DNA of 64,000 nucleotides from Chthoniobacterales bacterium (GTDB lineage: Bacteria > Verrucomicrobiota > Verrucomicrobiia > Chthoniobacterales > DASVRZ01). The translations under genes were made by a program, and so were the position numbers. Below the pieces are notes generated by a model. The model did not search any database, was not told the DNA's origin, and saw only the letters and a list, made by a program, of their open reading frames with translations. Positions within the stretch are counted from its first letter, which is position 1. Each line of letters opens with the position of its first letter. The stretch spans positions 574,286 to 638,285 of the forward strand of contig JBDSQB010000002.1 of NCBI GenBank assembly GCA_039930045.1, read 5' to 3'. Positions 25,743 to 34,642 of this stretch are shown piece after piece.

Positions 25743-26516
25743 ATGTCCCTGCCGATCCAGCTTCTCAGCACCGACTTCGACGGCACAATTCTTGACTGGG
25801 GGCTCGACGTCGAATCTGCGCAGCCCTTCTTCGATCTGGTGGGAGACTGGCAAAAAAGAGGACTCATCTGGGCGATCAATACGGGCCGCTCCATTCCACA
25901 ACTAGAGGATGCACTGACAGCTCCTAATTTTCCCATTCAGCCAAATTACATCATCACGACGGAACGCGCGGTACACCGGCGCGGTGTGAATTCTTGGGAG
26001 GATTTTGGAGATTGGAATCGTCGCTGCGCTGAGGCTCATGCCCGACTGCACATGGAGGCGCGGGAGATTTATTCGCAACTCAGCACCTACGCATCTCGTC
26101 AGCGCGGCATGATGCTGCAAAGGACCGACAACGATATCGAAGGCATCATTGCGCTGAATGAAAGCCAGATGGATGAGGCGGTCGCCTGGTTGGAAAAATT
26201 GCGGGTGAATCTGCCCGATGTCAACTGGCAGCGAAACAGCGTTTATCTTCGTTTTTGTCACGTCGATTACGACAAAGGCAGTGCGCTGCTCGAACTCGCG
26301 CGGTTGCTCGGCATCAGCCGTGAAGGAACCTTTGCCGCAGGCGATAATCACAACGACCTGCCCATGCTCGACGGCAGCGCTGCGCGCTGGGTTGCATGTC
26401 CATCAAACTCGATCCCGGAAGTGAAGGCCACGGTGAAAACTGCGGGCGGTCACATTGCGAGTCAGATTGCCGGACTGGGAGTGGCCGAGGCTTTGCAGGC
26501 GTGTCCGTGGGTCTGA
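25743..26516 (+). CDS. HAD-superfamily (Cof/IIB-type) phosphatase
   Basis: 257 aa from ATG 25743, 7 bp after the TonB-like gene; an in-frame TTG at 25722 would lie inside that gene. STDFDGTILDW supplies the nucleophile and acid/base Asp (DxDGT), INTGRSIPQ the Ser/Thr motif, YDKGSAL the Lys motif and GDNHNDLPML the metal-binding Asp pair. The large cap between motifs 1 and 3 and the GDxxNDxPM ending put it in the HAD-IIB group (sugar phosphatases such as sucrose-phosphate or trehalose-phosphate phosphatase). The substrate is unknown. Confidence 0.85.
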   Translation: MSLPIQLLSTDFDGTILDWGLDVESAQPFFDLVGDWQKRGLIWAINTGRSIPQLEDALTAPNFPIQPNYIITTERAVHRRGVNSWEDFGDWNRRCAEAHARLHMEAREIYSQLSTYASRQRGMMLQRTDNDIEGIIALNESQMDEAVAWLEKLRVNLPDVNWQRNSVYLRFCHVDYDKGSALLELARLLGISREGTFAAGDNHNDLPMLDGSAARWVACPSNSIPEVKATVKTAGGHIASQIAGLGVAEALQACPWV

Positions 26517-26572
26517 CTGGCCGGAAATTATTCGTGTCCATGACGGACAGTTCGTGATTAGAATTTCAACCT

Positions 26573-27316
26573 ATGAGATTTACCAACACAGTCGCCGTCA
26601 TCACTGGAGCGGGCCGAGGAATCGGTGCCGCCATTGCCCAACGTCTCGCTTCCGAGGGTGCGAAAGTCGCGGTCGTCAGTCGAACGGAAGCCAACTCACA
26701 AAAAGTCGCCGACGCGATCAATGCGCAGTTTCCCGAAGCCGCTCGTGCCTACGCGGTCGATGTGGCTGATCATGCCGCCAGCGCCGCCGCCGCCCAACAG
26801 ATCGCCAAAGATTTCGGTCAGGTCGATGTGCTCGTAAATAATGCCGGAGTGACTCGCGACCGGCTGGCCTTGCGTCTGTCCGAGGAAGACTGGGATGTGG
26901 TGCTCGATACAAATCTGAAAGGCGCTTTTAATTTTATCCAGCCGCTGCTCCGCCCGATCATGAAATCTGGCAAGGGACGTATCATTAATATCAGCAGTGT
27001 TAGCGGTCTGATGGGCACTGCCGGCCAGGTGAATTACGGTGCGAGCAAGGCGGGTTTGATCGGACTCAGCAAATCACTCGCACGCGAAGTGGCCAGCCGC
27101 GGAGTGACTGTGAACGTGATCGCTCCGGGATTCATCACCACCGACATGACCGATGTGTTAACGGACGATTTGAAAAAAATGGTGCAAACGCAGATCCCAT
27201 TGGCCAGCTTTGGAGAGCCGGACGACATCGCCAGCGCAGTAGCGTTTTTAGCATCCGCCGAGGCGCGCTACATCACGGGCCAAGTGCTGACGGTTGACGG
27301 TGGTCTCTCGATGTAA
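26573..27316 (+). CDS. fabG: FabG-type 3-oxoacyl-ACP reductase (SDR)
   Basis: 247 aa, classical short-chain dehydrogenase. TGAGRGIGAAIAQRLASEGA is the NADP-binding TGxxxGIG; NNAGVTRDRLALRLSEEDWD (NNAGxTxD) is FabG-type; catalytic residues are Ser in INISSVSG and Tyr/Lys in NYGASKAGLIG; the C-terminus MTDVLTDDLKKMV...GEPDDIASAVAFLAS...YITGQVLTVDGG is typical. It reduces 3-oxoacyl-ACP, normally in fatty acid synthesis, but may serve the nearby carrier-protein cluster. Its TAA shares a base with the ATG of the FKP gene, so the two are co-translated. No fabF, fabD or acpP follows, so this is not the usual fab operon. Confidence 0.9.
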   Translation: MRFTNTVAVITGAGRGIGAAIAQRLASEGAKVAVVSRTEANSQKVADAINAQFPEAARAYAVDVADHAASAAAAQQIAKDFGQVDVLVNNAGVTRDRLALRLSEEDWDVVLDTNLKGAFNFIQPLLRPIMKSGKGRIINISSVSGLMGTAGQVNYGASKAGLIGLSKSLAREVASRGVTVNVIAPGFITTDMTDVLTDDLKKMVQTQIPLASFGEPDDIASAVAFLASAEARYITGQVLTVDGGLSM

Positions 27317-30213
27317 TGATCGTGCCGCAATCGAGCCCGCTGCAATATCTGCTGTCCTTGCCACCAGCCATGGCAGCGGCTTTTGCGGACTTGGAAAACA
27401 AAGCGGCGCCACAATGGATCGCTGCTGCGGACCCGGCGAATAGCAAACTCGGCTCGGGTGGCGGAGTGGCTCATCTTTTGCAGAACGCGTGGGCGCAAAA
27501 TCACGGGTCAGTCGATTTTTCTTCCTGGCTAAATCAGTCGAAAAAACTTCTCCTGATGGCTGGCGGACAAAGCCGCCGTCTGCCCGCCTACGCTGCGGTG
27601 GGCAAGATAATGCTGCCTTTTAAGGCACTACGCGGCGTCCCCGGTCAGCGTCTCGACCAGACCCTGCTGGATGTGCAGCTTCCGGCCTATGAGAGCGTGC
27701 TGACTCATGCGCCTGCCGGCCACCGGGTGCTGGTGACGAGTGGGGATGTGCATCTGCGATTTGACAAAACCTTACCGCCATTTCCCGAAGTGGATGTTTT
27801 GGGATTGGGCATGTGGGTGCGCCCAGAGGTTGCGTCGGATTTCGGGGTTTTCTTTAGCCGACGCGACCAGCCGGGTGTGCTGGATTTCTTTCTGCAAAAA
27901 CCGACCGCAGACGAAATTCAAGCACGTTCAGCCGAGCATTTTTATCTGGTCGATACAGGCATGTGGCTCTTGAGCCAACGTACTGTGGAAGTGCTCTTTG
28001 AATGCTGCGGATGGGACGGGCAGATATTCCCGGCAGGTCATCCAGATTTTTATGAACTCTATGCCGGCATGGGTCTGGCCCTCGGTAAAAATCCAACTGT
28101 GCAAGATACGAAGATCAATTCGTTGAGCAGTGCAGTGGTCGCATTGCCCGGCGCAGAATTTTATCATCTCGGCACTGGCCGTCAGTTGATTGAATCCGTC
28201 TCCGCCATTGAAAACAGGGAGCAAGCCGGCAGCCAACCCGGCTGGAATGGCCGCCAACCGCATCCCGATCAGCACGTCCTCAATTCGCATTTTTCCATGC
28301 CCCTGCGGAGGCAGGAAAATCACACTCTATGGGTGGAGAATGCGACAATCCCATCGACTTGGAAAATATCGAGCGAGCACGTCCTAACTGGGATTCCTCC
28401 GAATGCTTGGAGCCTGACACTTCAGCGCGGACAATGTCTGGATATGGTGCCCATTGGAGAGGAGCACTTCGCTATTAGGCCCTATCATATTGACGATCCA
28501 TTTAAGGGAACTGTCTCCGATCCGCAGACCTGCTGGCTGGGTGAGTCGGCTGGAAAATGGTTTGAGGATCGCGGCATTTCTCTAGCAGATGCCGGCATAT
28601 CACCTAGATCCGACATTCAGCAGACGGCCCTTTTTCCAGTTGTGAAAGAGGAGCAAATCGACAGTGATTTCATTCAGTGGCTTTTCGATCCCAACCGGAA
28701 AACGCGCGCTACACAACGCGCAGCCTATCTGGCCAGCCAGCGTCTTTCTGCTGAAGCCATTTGTAATGTGGCAGCGCTACATCGTGTCTATTTGCAACGG
28801 CAGCAAAACCTAAGCCAGGTGCTCGGTGCCTTTATTCAGAACAACCGCTGGAACTCTTTTTTCAAACTCGACCTGGATTCGACTGCAGCCACGTTCGCAC
28901 AGTATTTGCCAAGCATTCCGGAATCCCCACAACTCGATGCGATGGATGCCATTCACGAGAAAAGTTTTCGCGCCGCTGTTCTTCGACGCCAAGGTAATGA
29001 CGACTGGCAGTCGCATGAAAGAGCGGCTTTTCAAACGATGCGCGACTTGGTCGTGGAAGAGTCGCTTCTAAGTCCCGCAGCTCCCGTGCGGAATATTCTC
29101 GATGACCAAATCATTTGGGCTCGAAGTCCGGTGCGGCTCGATCTGGCAGGCGGCTGGAGCGACACGCCGCCCTACTGCCTCGAATATGGTGGGGCCGTTG
29201 TAAATGTGGCTGTCAATTTGAATGGGCAACCTCCCATCCAAGTCTTTGCCAAGCTTTCACCGACGCTGGCAATTATTTTGAGATCGATCGATCTAGGCAT
29301 CGAAAGAAGGCTTTCGACTTATGAGGAAATATCGGAGTTCGACCAGCCTCAAGCGGATTTTTCCCTCGCCAAGGCTGCTCTCGCTCTGGCTGGTTTCCTG
29401 CCGAAATTTCATTCCACAGGGCAGTATTCAAGTCTTCGAGAACAGCTCCGAGATTTCGGCGGCGGCATCGAGTTGACCTTTCTTTCCGCCGCTCCAAAGG
29501 GTTCTGGACTGGGCACTAGCAGCATTCTTTCGGCCACCACTTTAGGGGCTCTCAGTGAGCTCTGCGGACTCGGCTGGGATCGCCAGACTCTCTTTCAGCG
29601 TAGTCTGGCACTTGAGCAACTCCTCACGACCGGCGGTGGTTGGCAGGATCAGGCAGGAGGCTTGCATCGCGGGATTAAAATCATAGAGACAGAGCCCGGA
29701 ATCATGCAGCGGCCGGGCATTCGCTGGCTGCCGGAGCACCTTTTCGAGCAAGGCCTGCGAAACAATACGATCCTGCTTTATTACACCGGGATCACGCGTA
29801 TGGCCAAAAACATCCTCCAGGAAATTGTTCGCGGAATGTTCCTCAACTCACGCAAACATCTGGATCAACTCGATGCCATTCGTACTCATGGTCATCAGAC
29901 TTTCGATGCGCTGCAATCAGGAAATTGGGACACTCTCTGCGCGGCAGTTCGCCATAGTTGGGAATTAAATCAAGCACTCGACGCAGGCACCAATCCGCCC
30001 CAAGTGCAGGCCATCTTGGTGCGTGCGCAGCCGCACATCTCAGCCGCAAAATTACTTGGAGCCGGCGGCGGGGGTTACCTGCTTTTCTTTGCCAATGACG
30101 CGTCTGCAGCCCAGGCACTACGAATGGATTTAACCACGCGCCCACCGAATGCAACTGCGCGATTCGTGGAGTTTGGCATTTCGCAAACAGGTCTGGCCAT
30201 CACACGCAGCTAA
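27316..30213 (+). CDS. fkp: Bifunctional fucokinase / L-fucose-1-phosphate guanylyltransferase (FKP)
   Basis: 965 aa, close to the ~950 aa of Bacteroides Fkp. The N-terminal half is the GTP-dependent pyrophosphorylase: LLMAGGQSRRLPAYAAVGKIML carries the glycine-rich nucleotide site, and the middle is a beta-helix-like linker. The C-terminal third is a GHMP kinase: ARSPVRLDLAGGWSDTPPY (sugar-binding), KGSGLGTSSILSATTLG (phosphate loop) and LGAGGGGYLLFF (motif 3). Together they convert L-fucose to L-fucose-1-P and then GDP-L-fucose, the donor for fucosylated surface glycans. Position beside fabG and before the minus-strand cluster gives no further clue. Its end overlaps the convergent methyltransferase by 14 bp. 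Confidence 0.92.
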   Translation: MIVPQSSPLQYLLSLPPAMAAAFADLENKAAPQWIAAADPANSKLGSGGGVAHLLQNAWAQNHGSVDFSSWLNQSKKLLLMAGGQSRRLPAYAAVGKIMLPFKALRGVPGQRLDQTLLDVQLPAYESVLTHAPAGHRVLVTSGDVHLRFDKTLPPFPEVDVLGLGMWVRPEVASDFGVFFSRRDQPGVLDFFLQKPTADEIQARSAEHFYLVDTGMWLLSQRTVEVLFECCGWDGQIFPAGHPDFYELYAGMGLALGKNPTVQDTKINSLSSAVVALPGAEFYHLGTGRQLIESVSAIENREQAGSQPGWNGRQPHPDQHVLNSHFSMPLRRQENHTLWVENATIPSTWKISSEHVLTGIPPNAWSLTLQRGQCLDMVPIGEEHFAIRPYHIDDPFKGTVSDPQTCWLGESAGKWFEDRGISLADAGISPRSDIQQTALFPVVKEEQIDSDFIQWLFDPNRKTRATQRAAYLASQRLSAEAICNVAALHRVYLQRQQNLSQVLGAFIQNNRWNSFFKLDLDSTAATFAQYLPSIPESPQLDAMDAIHEKSFRAAVLRRQGNDDWQSHERAAFQTMRDLVVEESLLSPAAPVRNILDDQIIWARSPVRLDLAGGWSDTPPYCLEYGGAVVNVAVNLNGQPPIQVFAKLSPTLAIILRSIDLGIERRLSTYEEISEFDQPQADFSLAKAALALAGFLPKFHSTGQYSSLREQLRDFGGGIELTFLSAAPKGSGLGTSSILSATTLGALSELCGLGWDRQTLFQRSLALEQLLTTGGGWQDQAGGLHRGIKIIETEPGIMQRPGIRWLPEHLFEQGLRNNTILLYYTGITRMAKNILQEIVRGMFLNSRKHLDQLDAIRTHGHQTFDALQSGNWDTLCAAVRHSWELNQALDAGTNPPQVQAILVRAQPHISAAKLLGAGGGGYLLFFANDASAAQALRMDLTTRPPNATARFVEFGISQTGLAITRS

Positions 30214-30871
30214 CCGACTCAGTCGTTCGCTCAAATACAAAGAGATGACTGTTAAATGGGGTTCTGCCCCAGAGCGGACGGACCTCTGAACGAAATCCTG
30301 GCAGGAGAAAAGGGCCGGTGATTTCATCCTTGCTCAGGTAATACAGTGCCGGGCTTTTAATCCAGCGAATGGCATGCATGGCCCGGTCATCCCATTGGGT
30401 AAACCGGAACCGCCAGCTACTATCTTTGGGGGTTCCGCGAATGATGCATTGTCCACCGGGAGCAATGAGGCTGGGGAGTAATCGTAAGAGATCGTGCTGT
30501 TTTTCGGGAGGGAGATATTGAAGCACGTCCAGGAGAACGACGTTTCCCTGAAAGTCTTGCACGGACGCAGCGTCTTCCACTCGAAAGTCCAGATCTTCAT
30601 AATGGGCGTGTGCGATTTCTCGTGCACTGGCGATTTTCGGGGCATCGAAATCCACGCCAATAATGGGTGGAGCGAAGCCGCATTCACGAAGAAAAAAAGA
30701 GAGGAATCCCATACCGCAGCCGATGTCCAGCACGGGTAAATGTGAATTGCGCAATGTGCTCAATGCGATGTGGTAGGCAGGATCGGTGCGGATTTTCCCA
30801 CGCACATAACCTTGCATCCACCGGCTGGGATACCGGCGGGCAATCCTCTCGATAATGGCACAGGCTTGCAT
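30200..30871 (-). CDS. Class I SAM-dependent methyltransferase
   Basis: 223 aa from ATG 30871, which overlaps the preceding gene's TGA (ATGA); an in-frame extension to 30982 lies inside that gene and is not used. LPVLDIGCGMGFLSFFLRE is motif I of the Rossmann methyltransferases, IIGVDFDAPKI motif II, and VVLLDVLQYLPPEKQHDLLR followed by LIAPGGQCIIRG motifs III-IV. The acceptor cannot be named. As the last gene of the 36-30 kb cluster it probably methylates the cluster's product or an intermediate (O- or C-methylation). Confidence 0.85.
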   Translation of the reverse strand: MQACAIIERIARRYPSRWMQGYVRGKIRTDPAYHIALSTLRNSHLPVLDIGCGMGFLSFFLRECGFAPPIIGVDFDAPKIASAREIAHAHYEDLDFRVEDAASVQDFQGNVVLLDVLQYLPPEKQHDLLRLLPSLIAPGGQCIIRGTPKDSSWRFRFTQWDDRAMHAIRWIKSPALYYLSKDEITGPFLLPGFRSEVRPLWGRTPFNSHLFVFERTTESVSCV

Positions 30872-32106
30872 CAATGGATGGCCAGTGTGGCTGGATCGAT
30901 TTGCCAGATTCCGTGACGCGCCATGAATTGAATGAGACTCCGACCGTAGCGGGAAGCGGTGGTTCCGCCAGAAGCCATGCACGCGATATTCGATTCCAAA
31001 TGACGGTTAAATAATCGGGTGATCGGGGAATCGTATTTACGGATAATGTCCTGACCCGTGTGATACATGGCGAACATGCGGCCATCGTAATAATAGGAAA
31101 TAAGATCGATCCAAGCTTCGAGAAGCTGATGGATTTGCGCCGAATACTTGGGCAGATCATTCAGATTTTCCGCAAGCAGTTCGGCGGAACGCAAAGCCAG
31201 ATACATACCCGGTGAAAGCATCGGATCGACAAAGCCGAAAGCGTCGCCTGCCATCACCCAACCGGGACCGTGAGTTCGTTCGGAGACGAGTTGATAATTG
31301 GAATAAGTTGCCACTTCAGTGGTGCGGATGGCGTTTTTAGTTACAGCAGAAAGATGAGGATCGGTGCGCAAGGTATTGGCAAGACGTTCCTCCGCACTCT
31401 CGCCAAGCTGGGTCGCGTCTTCTCTGTTGAGAACAATCCCAATCGACAGACGGCCAGGCAGTGGAATGCGCCAGGACCAACCCGCTTTCATGCGCCCAAT
31501 CAGCACCTGGCCCAATGGACCTTCCTGCTCGCAATTTTCATAATGCGCGAAGTAGGCAACGTCTTTGCGAGGACCCACCCTGGAAGGAATATCCAAACTG
31601 CGCGCAAAGAGACGGCTGCGGCCCGTGGCATCGACCAGCAGGTCCGGCTGTTTTCCTTCCAGAGAAGGAGCGGCAGCAATGGTGGCGGCATCGAGAGTGA
31701 GATGATCGGGCTTGGTGATTTCCAGTTTCACCCGCTGCGGAATACGGATGGCACCAGCTTCGACGGCGTGATCCGCCAGAATGCGATCAAACTCCGCCCT
31801 GGGCACGTTGTAAGCATAAGTAGGCAGGCCGCATTTCTTCACGGGATCGAAACAGAAATTGATGCTTTCCCCGTGGTTTAGGAGAAAGGAGACACCCGGC
31901 TTCACCATGCCGATGGCGGCAACGTTTTCTTCGACTCCGAGTTTTCTAAGAATTGGAACGAGCGCCGGAATGAGCGATTCGCCTACAATTAAGTTGGGAC
32001 GTTTTCCGTCGTCGAAGAGTGTTACACGATGTCCCGCCTGAACCAAAAAGGTTGCCAGAGCCGAGCCGGACGGGCCGCCGCCGATGATCGCAATCGTTTT
32101 TTTCAC
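30871..32106 (-). CDS. Flavin-dependent halogenase-like FAD oxidoreductase
   Basis: 411 aa from a GTG start overlapping the AMP-ligase stop. GGGPSG (residues 9-14) is the FAD-binding Rossmann motif; GESLIP (42-47), DAFGFVDPMLSPG (288-300, the FxDPxxSxG flavin motif) and WSWRIP (210-215, matching the WxWxIP signature of flavin-dependent halogenases) are all present. Lys69 in MVKPGVSF is a candidate for the halogenase lysine that holds HOCl. Relatives include PltA/CmlS-type halogenases of carrier-bound substrates and non-halogenating oxidoreductases of aryl-polyene and lipid clusters. Which of these applies is not decidable from motifs alone. Confidence 0.75.
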   Translation of the reverse strand: MKKTIAIIGGGPSGSALATFLVQAGHRVTLFDDGKRPNLIVGESLIPALVPILRKLGVEENVAAIGMVKPGVSFLLNHGESINFCFDPVKKCGLPTYAYNVPRAEFDRILADHAVEAGAIRIPQRVKLEITKPDHLTLDAATIAAAPSLEGKQPDLLVDATGRSRLFARSLDIPSRVGPRKDVAYFAHYENCEQEGPLGQVLIGRMKAGWSWRIPLPGRLSIGIVLNREDATQLGESAEERLANTLRTDPHLSAVTKNAIRTTEVATYSNYQLVSERTHGPGWVMAGDAFGFVDPMLSPGMYLALRSAELLAENLNDLPKYSAQIHQLLEAWIDLISYYYDGRMFAMYHTGQDIIRKYDSPITRLFNRHLESNIACMASGGTTASRYGRSLIQFMARHGIWQIDPATLAIH

Positions 32107-33452
32107 GAGACTTCCCCACGTTTGACTTTGCCACTCGCGGTGAGCGGGATTTCTTCCACGAAACGAAACTCCACTGGCACTTTATAGCGTGCCAGCGAAC
32201 TGCGACATAGTGAGGCCAGTGTCGCAACGGACGGTGGTCGCTCGAGAAATTTAGGAACAATTTCTGCGACGGGCACCGCACCAACCTTGGGATGAACTCG
32301 GCCTGAAACCCGGACAGCGCGCACTTCAGAATGAGAACTCAACACCGCTTCGATTTCTTCTGGAAAACATTTCATGCCCGCCACGTTAATCACAGATTGG
32401 GAGCGGCCTTCCAGATGAAAATCACCTTCGGCATCCACCCGTGCGAGATCGCCTGTGCAGAACCATCCGTCTTCGAGAATTTCGCAGCGCGTGCGCCACG
32501 GAGTCAGATATGCATCGAGCATGCCTGGGCCCCGAACGAAAAGCTGCCCGTCACGCAGTTCAGCCGAGTAAGAGGGCAATGGAAGTCCAATGGAGTCGGG
32601 CTTGCTGGCTGCCGCGCGGCGGTTCAAAAATGGCAGTCCGATTTCGATCACGCCGAGACCTTGGGACAACGGAACGCCGTAGCGTTGCTGGAAAGCTTCA
32701 GCAGTCCCCAGCGGCAAAGCGGCAGCGGTGGAAACGGCCAGTCGCAAACTCGGCCAGGGGCGTCCGGAAGTCTCGGCAGCCAGCAAGGCATGATGAAATG
32801 GCGCACCGTAGATCACTGTGCCCCTATGTTGTATGGCAGCGGAAAGAACATCTTCAGCGAGATGCGATGACACTATGATCGTCGTCGCTCCTCGCCAAAG
32901 GTAGAGGATAATCGATACGGCAAAATGATGCGCCATCGGAAGAATCCAGACAATGCGATCCGTTGACTGAATTTCCAATCCAGCATTAGCTGCGGTGATG
33001 CGCTCCAACAAACTTTGGTGCGAAAGAACGATGCCTTTGCTATTGCCCGTGGTGCCGGAGCTGAAACGAATGAAGGCCGGATTTAGCTTGGCCAGCTCCT
33101 CCTCGTCAAATCCCAGCGGGTGCTGGATTTCCAATTTCTGGATGCTTCCATTTGCTTTTACGATGGCTCCAACTCCTGTTTTCTGAATGAGGTCCTCGCG
33201 CTCGCGCTGAACTAATTCGCTGGCCAGCGGCACGAGACACTTTCCGGCTTTAACAATGGCTAGGGCGAGAACGACATGAGCGATTCCATTGGGGCAATCC
33301 AAGCCAATGCGTTGTGCTGTAATGAGCCGAAAGTTGCAGGCGGCGACATCAACCAAATTAGCGAGTTGTGCGTAGGTAATTTCTTGAGATTCAGAAATTA
33401 GGGCAACGGAGTCGCCGGCTGCGTTCTGAAATATATGCTCAACAATATTCAT
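32103..33452 (-). CDS. AMP-dependent acyl/aryl-acid ligase
   Basis: 449 aa. FIRFSSGTTGNSKGIVLSHQS is the ATP-binding loop, LGVIEIGLPFLN the A5-like region, YGAPFHH and GWFCTGDLARVDAEGDFHLE the hinge Asp motif, and the C-terminus ends LTASGKVKRGE with the catalytic Lys. Shorter than most acyl-CoA synthetases and without its own carrier domain. It should activate a carboxylic acid as acyl-AMP and load it on CoA or on the ACP encoded at 36.0-36.3 kb. It resembles the AMP-ligase at 52.5-53.9 kb in sequence and length, including the distinctive SIILYL / SILLYL stretch and GPGMLDAYLTPWR / GPGLLDAYVSPWR. Overlaps the next upstream gene by ATGA. Confidence 0.85.
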   Translation of the reverse strand: MNIVEHIFQNAAGDSVALISESQEITYAQLANLVDVAACNFRLITAQRIGLDCPNGIAHVVLALAIVKAGKCLVPLASELVQREREDLIQKTGVGAIVKANGSIQKLEIQHPLGFDEEELAKLNPAFIRFSSGTTGNSKGIVLSHQSLLERITAANAGLEIQSTDRIVWILPMAHHFAVSIILYLWRGATTIIVSSHLAEDVLSAAIQHRGTVIYGAPFHHALLAAETSGRPWPSLRLAVSTAAALPLGTAEAFQQRYGVPLSQGLGVIEIGLPFLNRRAAASKPDSIGLPLPSYSAELRDGQLFVRGPGMLDAYLTPWRTRCEILEDGWFCTGDLARVDAEGDFHLEGRSQSVINVAGMKCFPEEIEAVLSSHSEVRAVRVSGRVHPKVGAVPVAEIVPKFLERPPSVATLASLCRSSLARYKVPVEFRFVEEIPLTASGKVKRGEVS

Positions 33453-34642
33453 CGCACGAGTTTTGCGGCGGCAATCCCGGCCGCTTCTCCGGTGGCTAGA
33501 CAGGTGCCGATTACGCGGATGGAAGCTTGCGCCTCATGGCTCGCGGAGATGCATCGTCCAGCCATAAAAAGGTTGGCGCGATCCCGTGCTTGCAGGGCCC
33601 GAAGTGGAATCTCACATGGACGATTGCCGGCATGATAACGCAGCCGGGGACCGGTGGCTGTTTCGCGGAGCTCCATGGGCCAGGTGGCCAGCGCAACAGC
33701 GTCAGAAAAGGTCGCGCCATTCTCCAGGTCGGCGGCTTCGAGACAATAGCGCCCGGTGATTCTTCGGCTCTCTCGAACTCCGACTCGAAGTGGAAAAAGG
33801 GAGATAAAACTTTCACCAAATCCTGCTACGTGTTCTTTTAAAAAGAGCGCTAACGCAGCGGCTGTTAACCGACCTTCGATTTCCAGTTGGGTCAGGCAAG
33901 CGGCATCCAGAGGATCGTAATTCGGCAATCCCGGCAGGTCGATGCTAACATAAGCTTCGGCTCTACGTCCAGAGGATCGAAGAGTGGCTCCCAGTGCCGT
34001 TTGAGTTAGATTTCCAGCTTGCACAGCGGCGGCAATATTGCGGGAAATTTTGAGGCGTGCATCGTCAGTGAGAAAATTATCCGCAATACCTTGGAGGCCA
34101 AAAATGAATGCGGAACGCTGCATTTTTTCCGCAGACGTTTGCTCGAAGGCGGCACCGGCCAGGGAGGCCACCGTTCCGTCGCCGGTGGCGTCCACGACAG
34201 CTTGAGGGCGGATGATTTCCGTGCGCCCCCGAGTATGCATCTCCAGTTGAGTTAGGTTCGAATCAGCCCGGATTATGGTGCTGTGGAGGCGCATTTGCAA
34301 ATTGGGAGTTGCCAAAACAAGTGTGTCAGCCAGCAGAGAAAACGCGGTTGGATCAGTCAACAAAACATCGACCCGCCCCATCTGAATCGGACCGCGCGCG
34401 CCCCCCATTTCAATGAGACTCACCGCAAATTCTTTGGGAAAGCCTGGATTGGCCCAGGCAGTCTCCTTCTCGGATGTGATGCGATAAAGGCCGCAAATGG
34501 AATGCACGAGCGAGGCCGTCGCCATTCCTCCAAGCGAACCACCGTGCTCGACGAGCAGGGTTTTCGCTCCTGCGCGCGCGGCGGAGATTGCAGCAGCCAG
34601 ACCTGCGCTACCACCGCCTGCAACCAGCACGTCACACTGCAT
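33449..34642 (-). CDS. FAD-dependent oxidoreductase (FAD_oxidored family)
   Basis: 397 aa. CDVLVAGGGSAGLAAAISAA is the FAD-binding GxGxxG helix, followed by LLVEHGGSLGGMATASLVHS, the flavin-contacting segment typical of the PF12831 family, and AVVDATGDGTVASLAGA (the second ATG motif). The C-terminus has NLFMAGRCISASHEAQASIRVIG, the usual GRCIS-H-A-S-RV flavin site of this family. Relatives oxidise lipids, sugars or secondary metabolites. It is a second flavoenzyme in the cluster, distinct from the halogenase-like one, and overlaps both neighbours (ATGA downstream; 11 bp upstream). Confidence 0.85.
   Translation of the reverse strand: MQCDVLVAGGGSAGLAAAISAARAGAKTLLVEHGGSLGGMATASLVHSICGLYRITSEKETAWANPGFPKEFAVSLIEMGGARGPIQMGRVDVLLTDPTAFSLLADTLVLATPNLQMRLHSTIIRADSNLTQLEMHTRGRTEIIRPQAVVDATGDGTVASLAGAAFEQTSAEKMQRSAFIFGLQGIADNFLTDDARLKISRNIAAAVQAGNLTQTALGATLRSSGRRAEAYVSIDLPGLPNYDPLDAACLTQLEIEGRLTAAALALFLKEHVAGFGESFISLFPLRVGVRESRRITGRYCLEAADLENGATFSDAVALATWPMELRETATGPRLRYHAGNRPCEIPLRALQARDRANLFMAGRCISASHEAQASIRVIGTCLATGEAAGIAAAKLVR

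Noticed and set aside
30214-30687. Minus-strand open frame with a cysteine/proline-rich translation in another frame of the methyltransferase
   Set aside because: The methyltransferase frame has the SAM motifs; this one has none.
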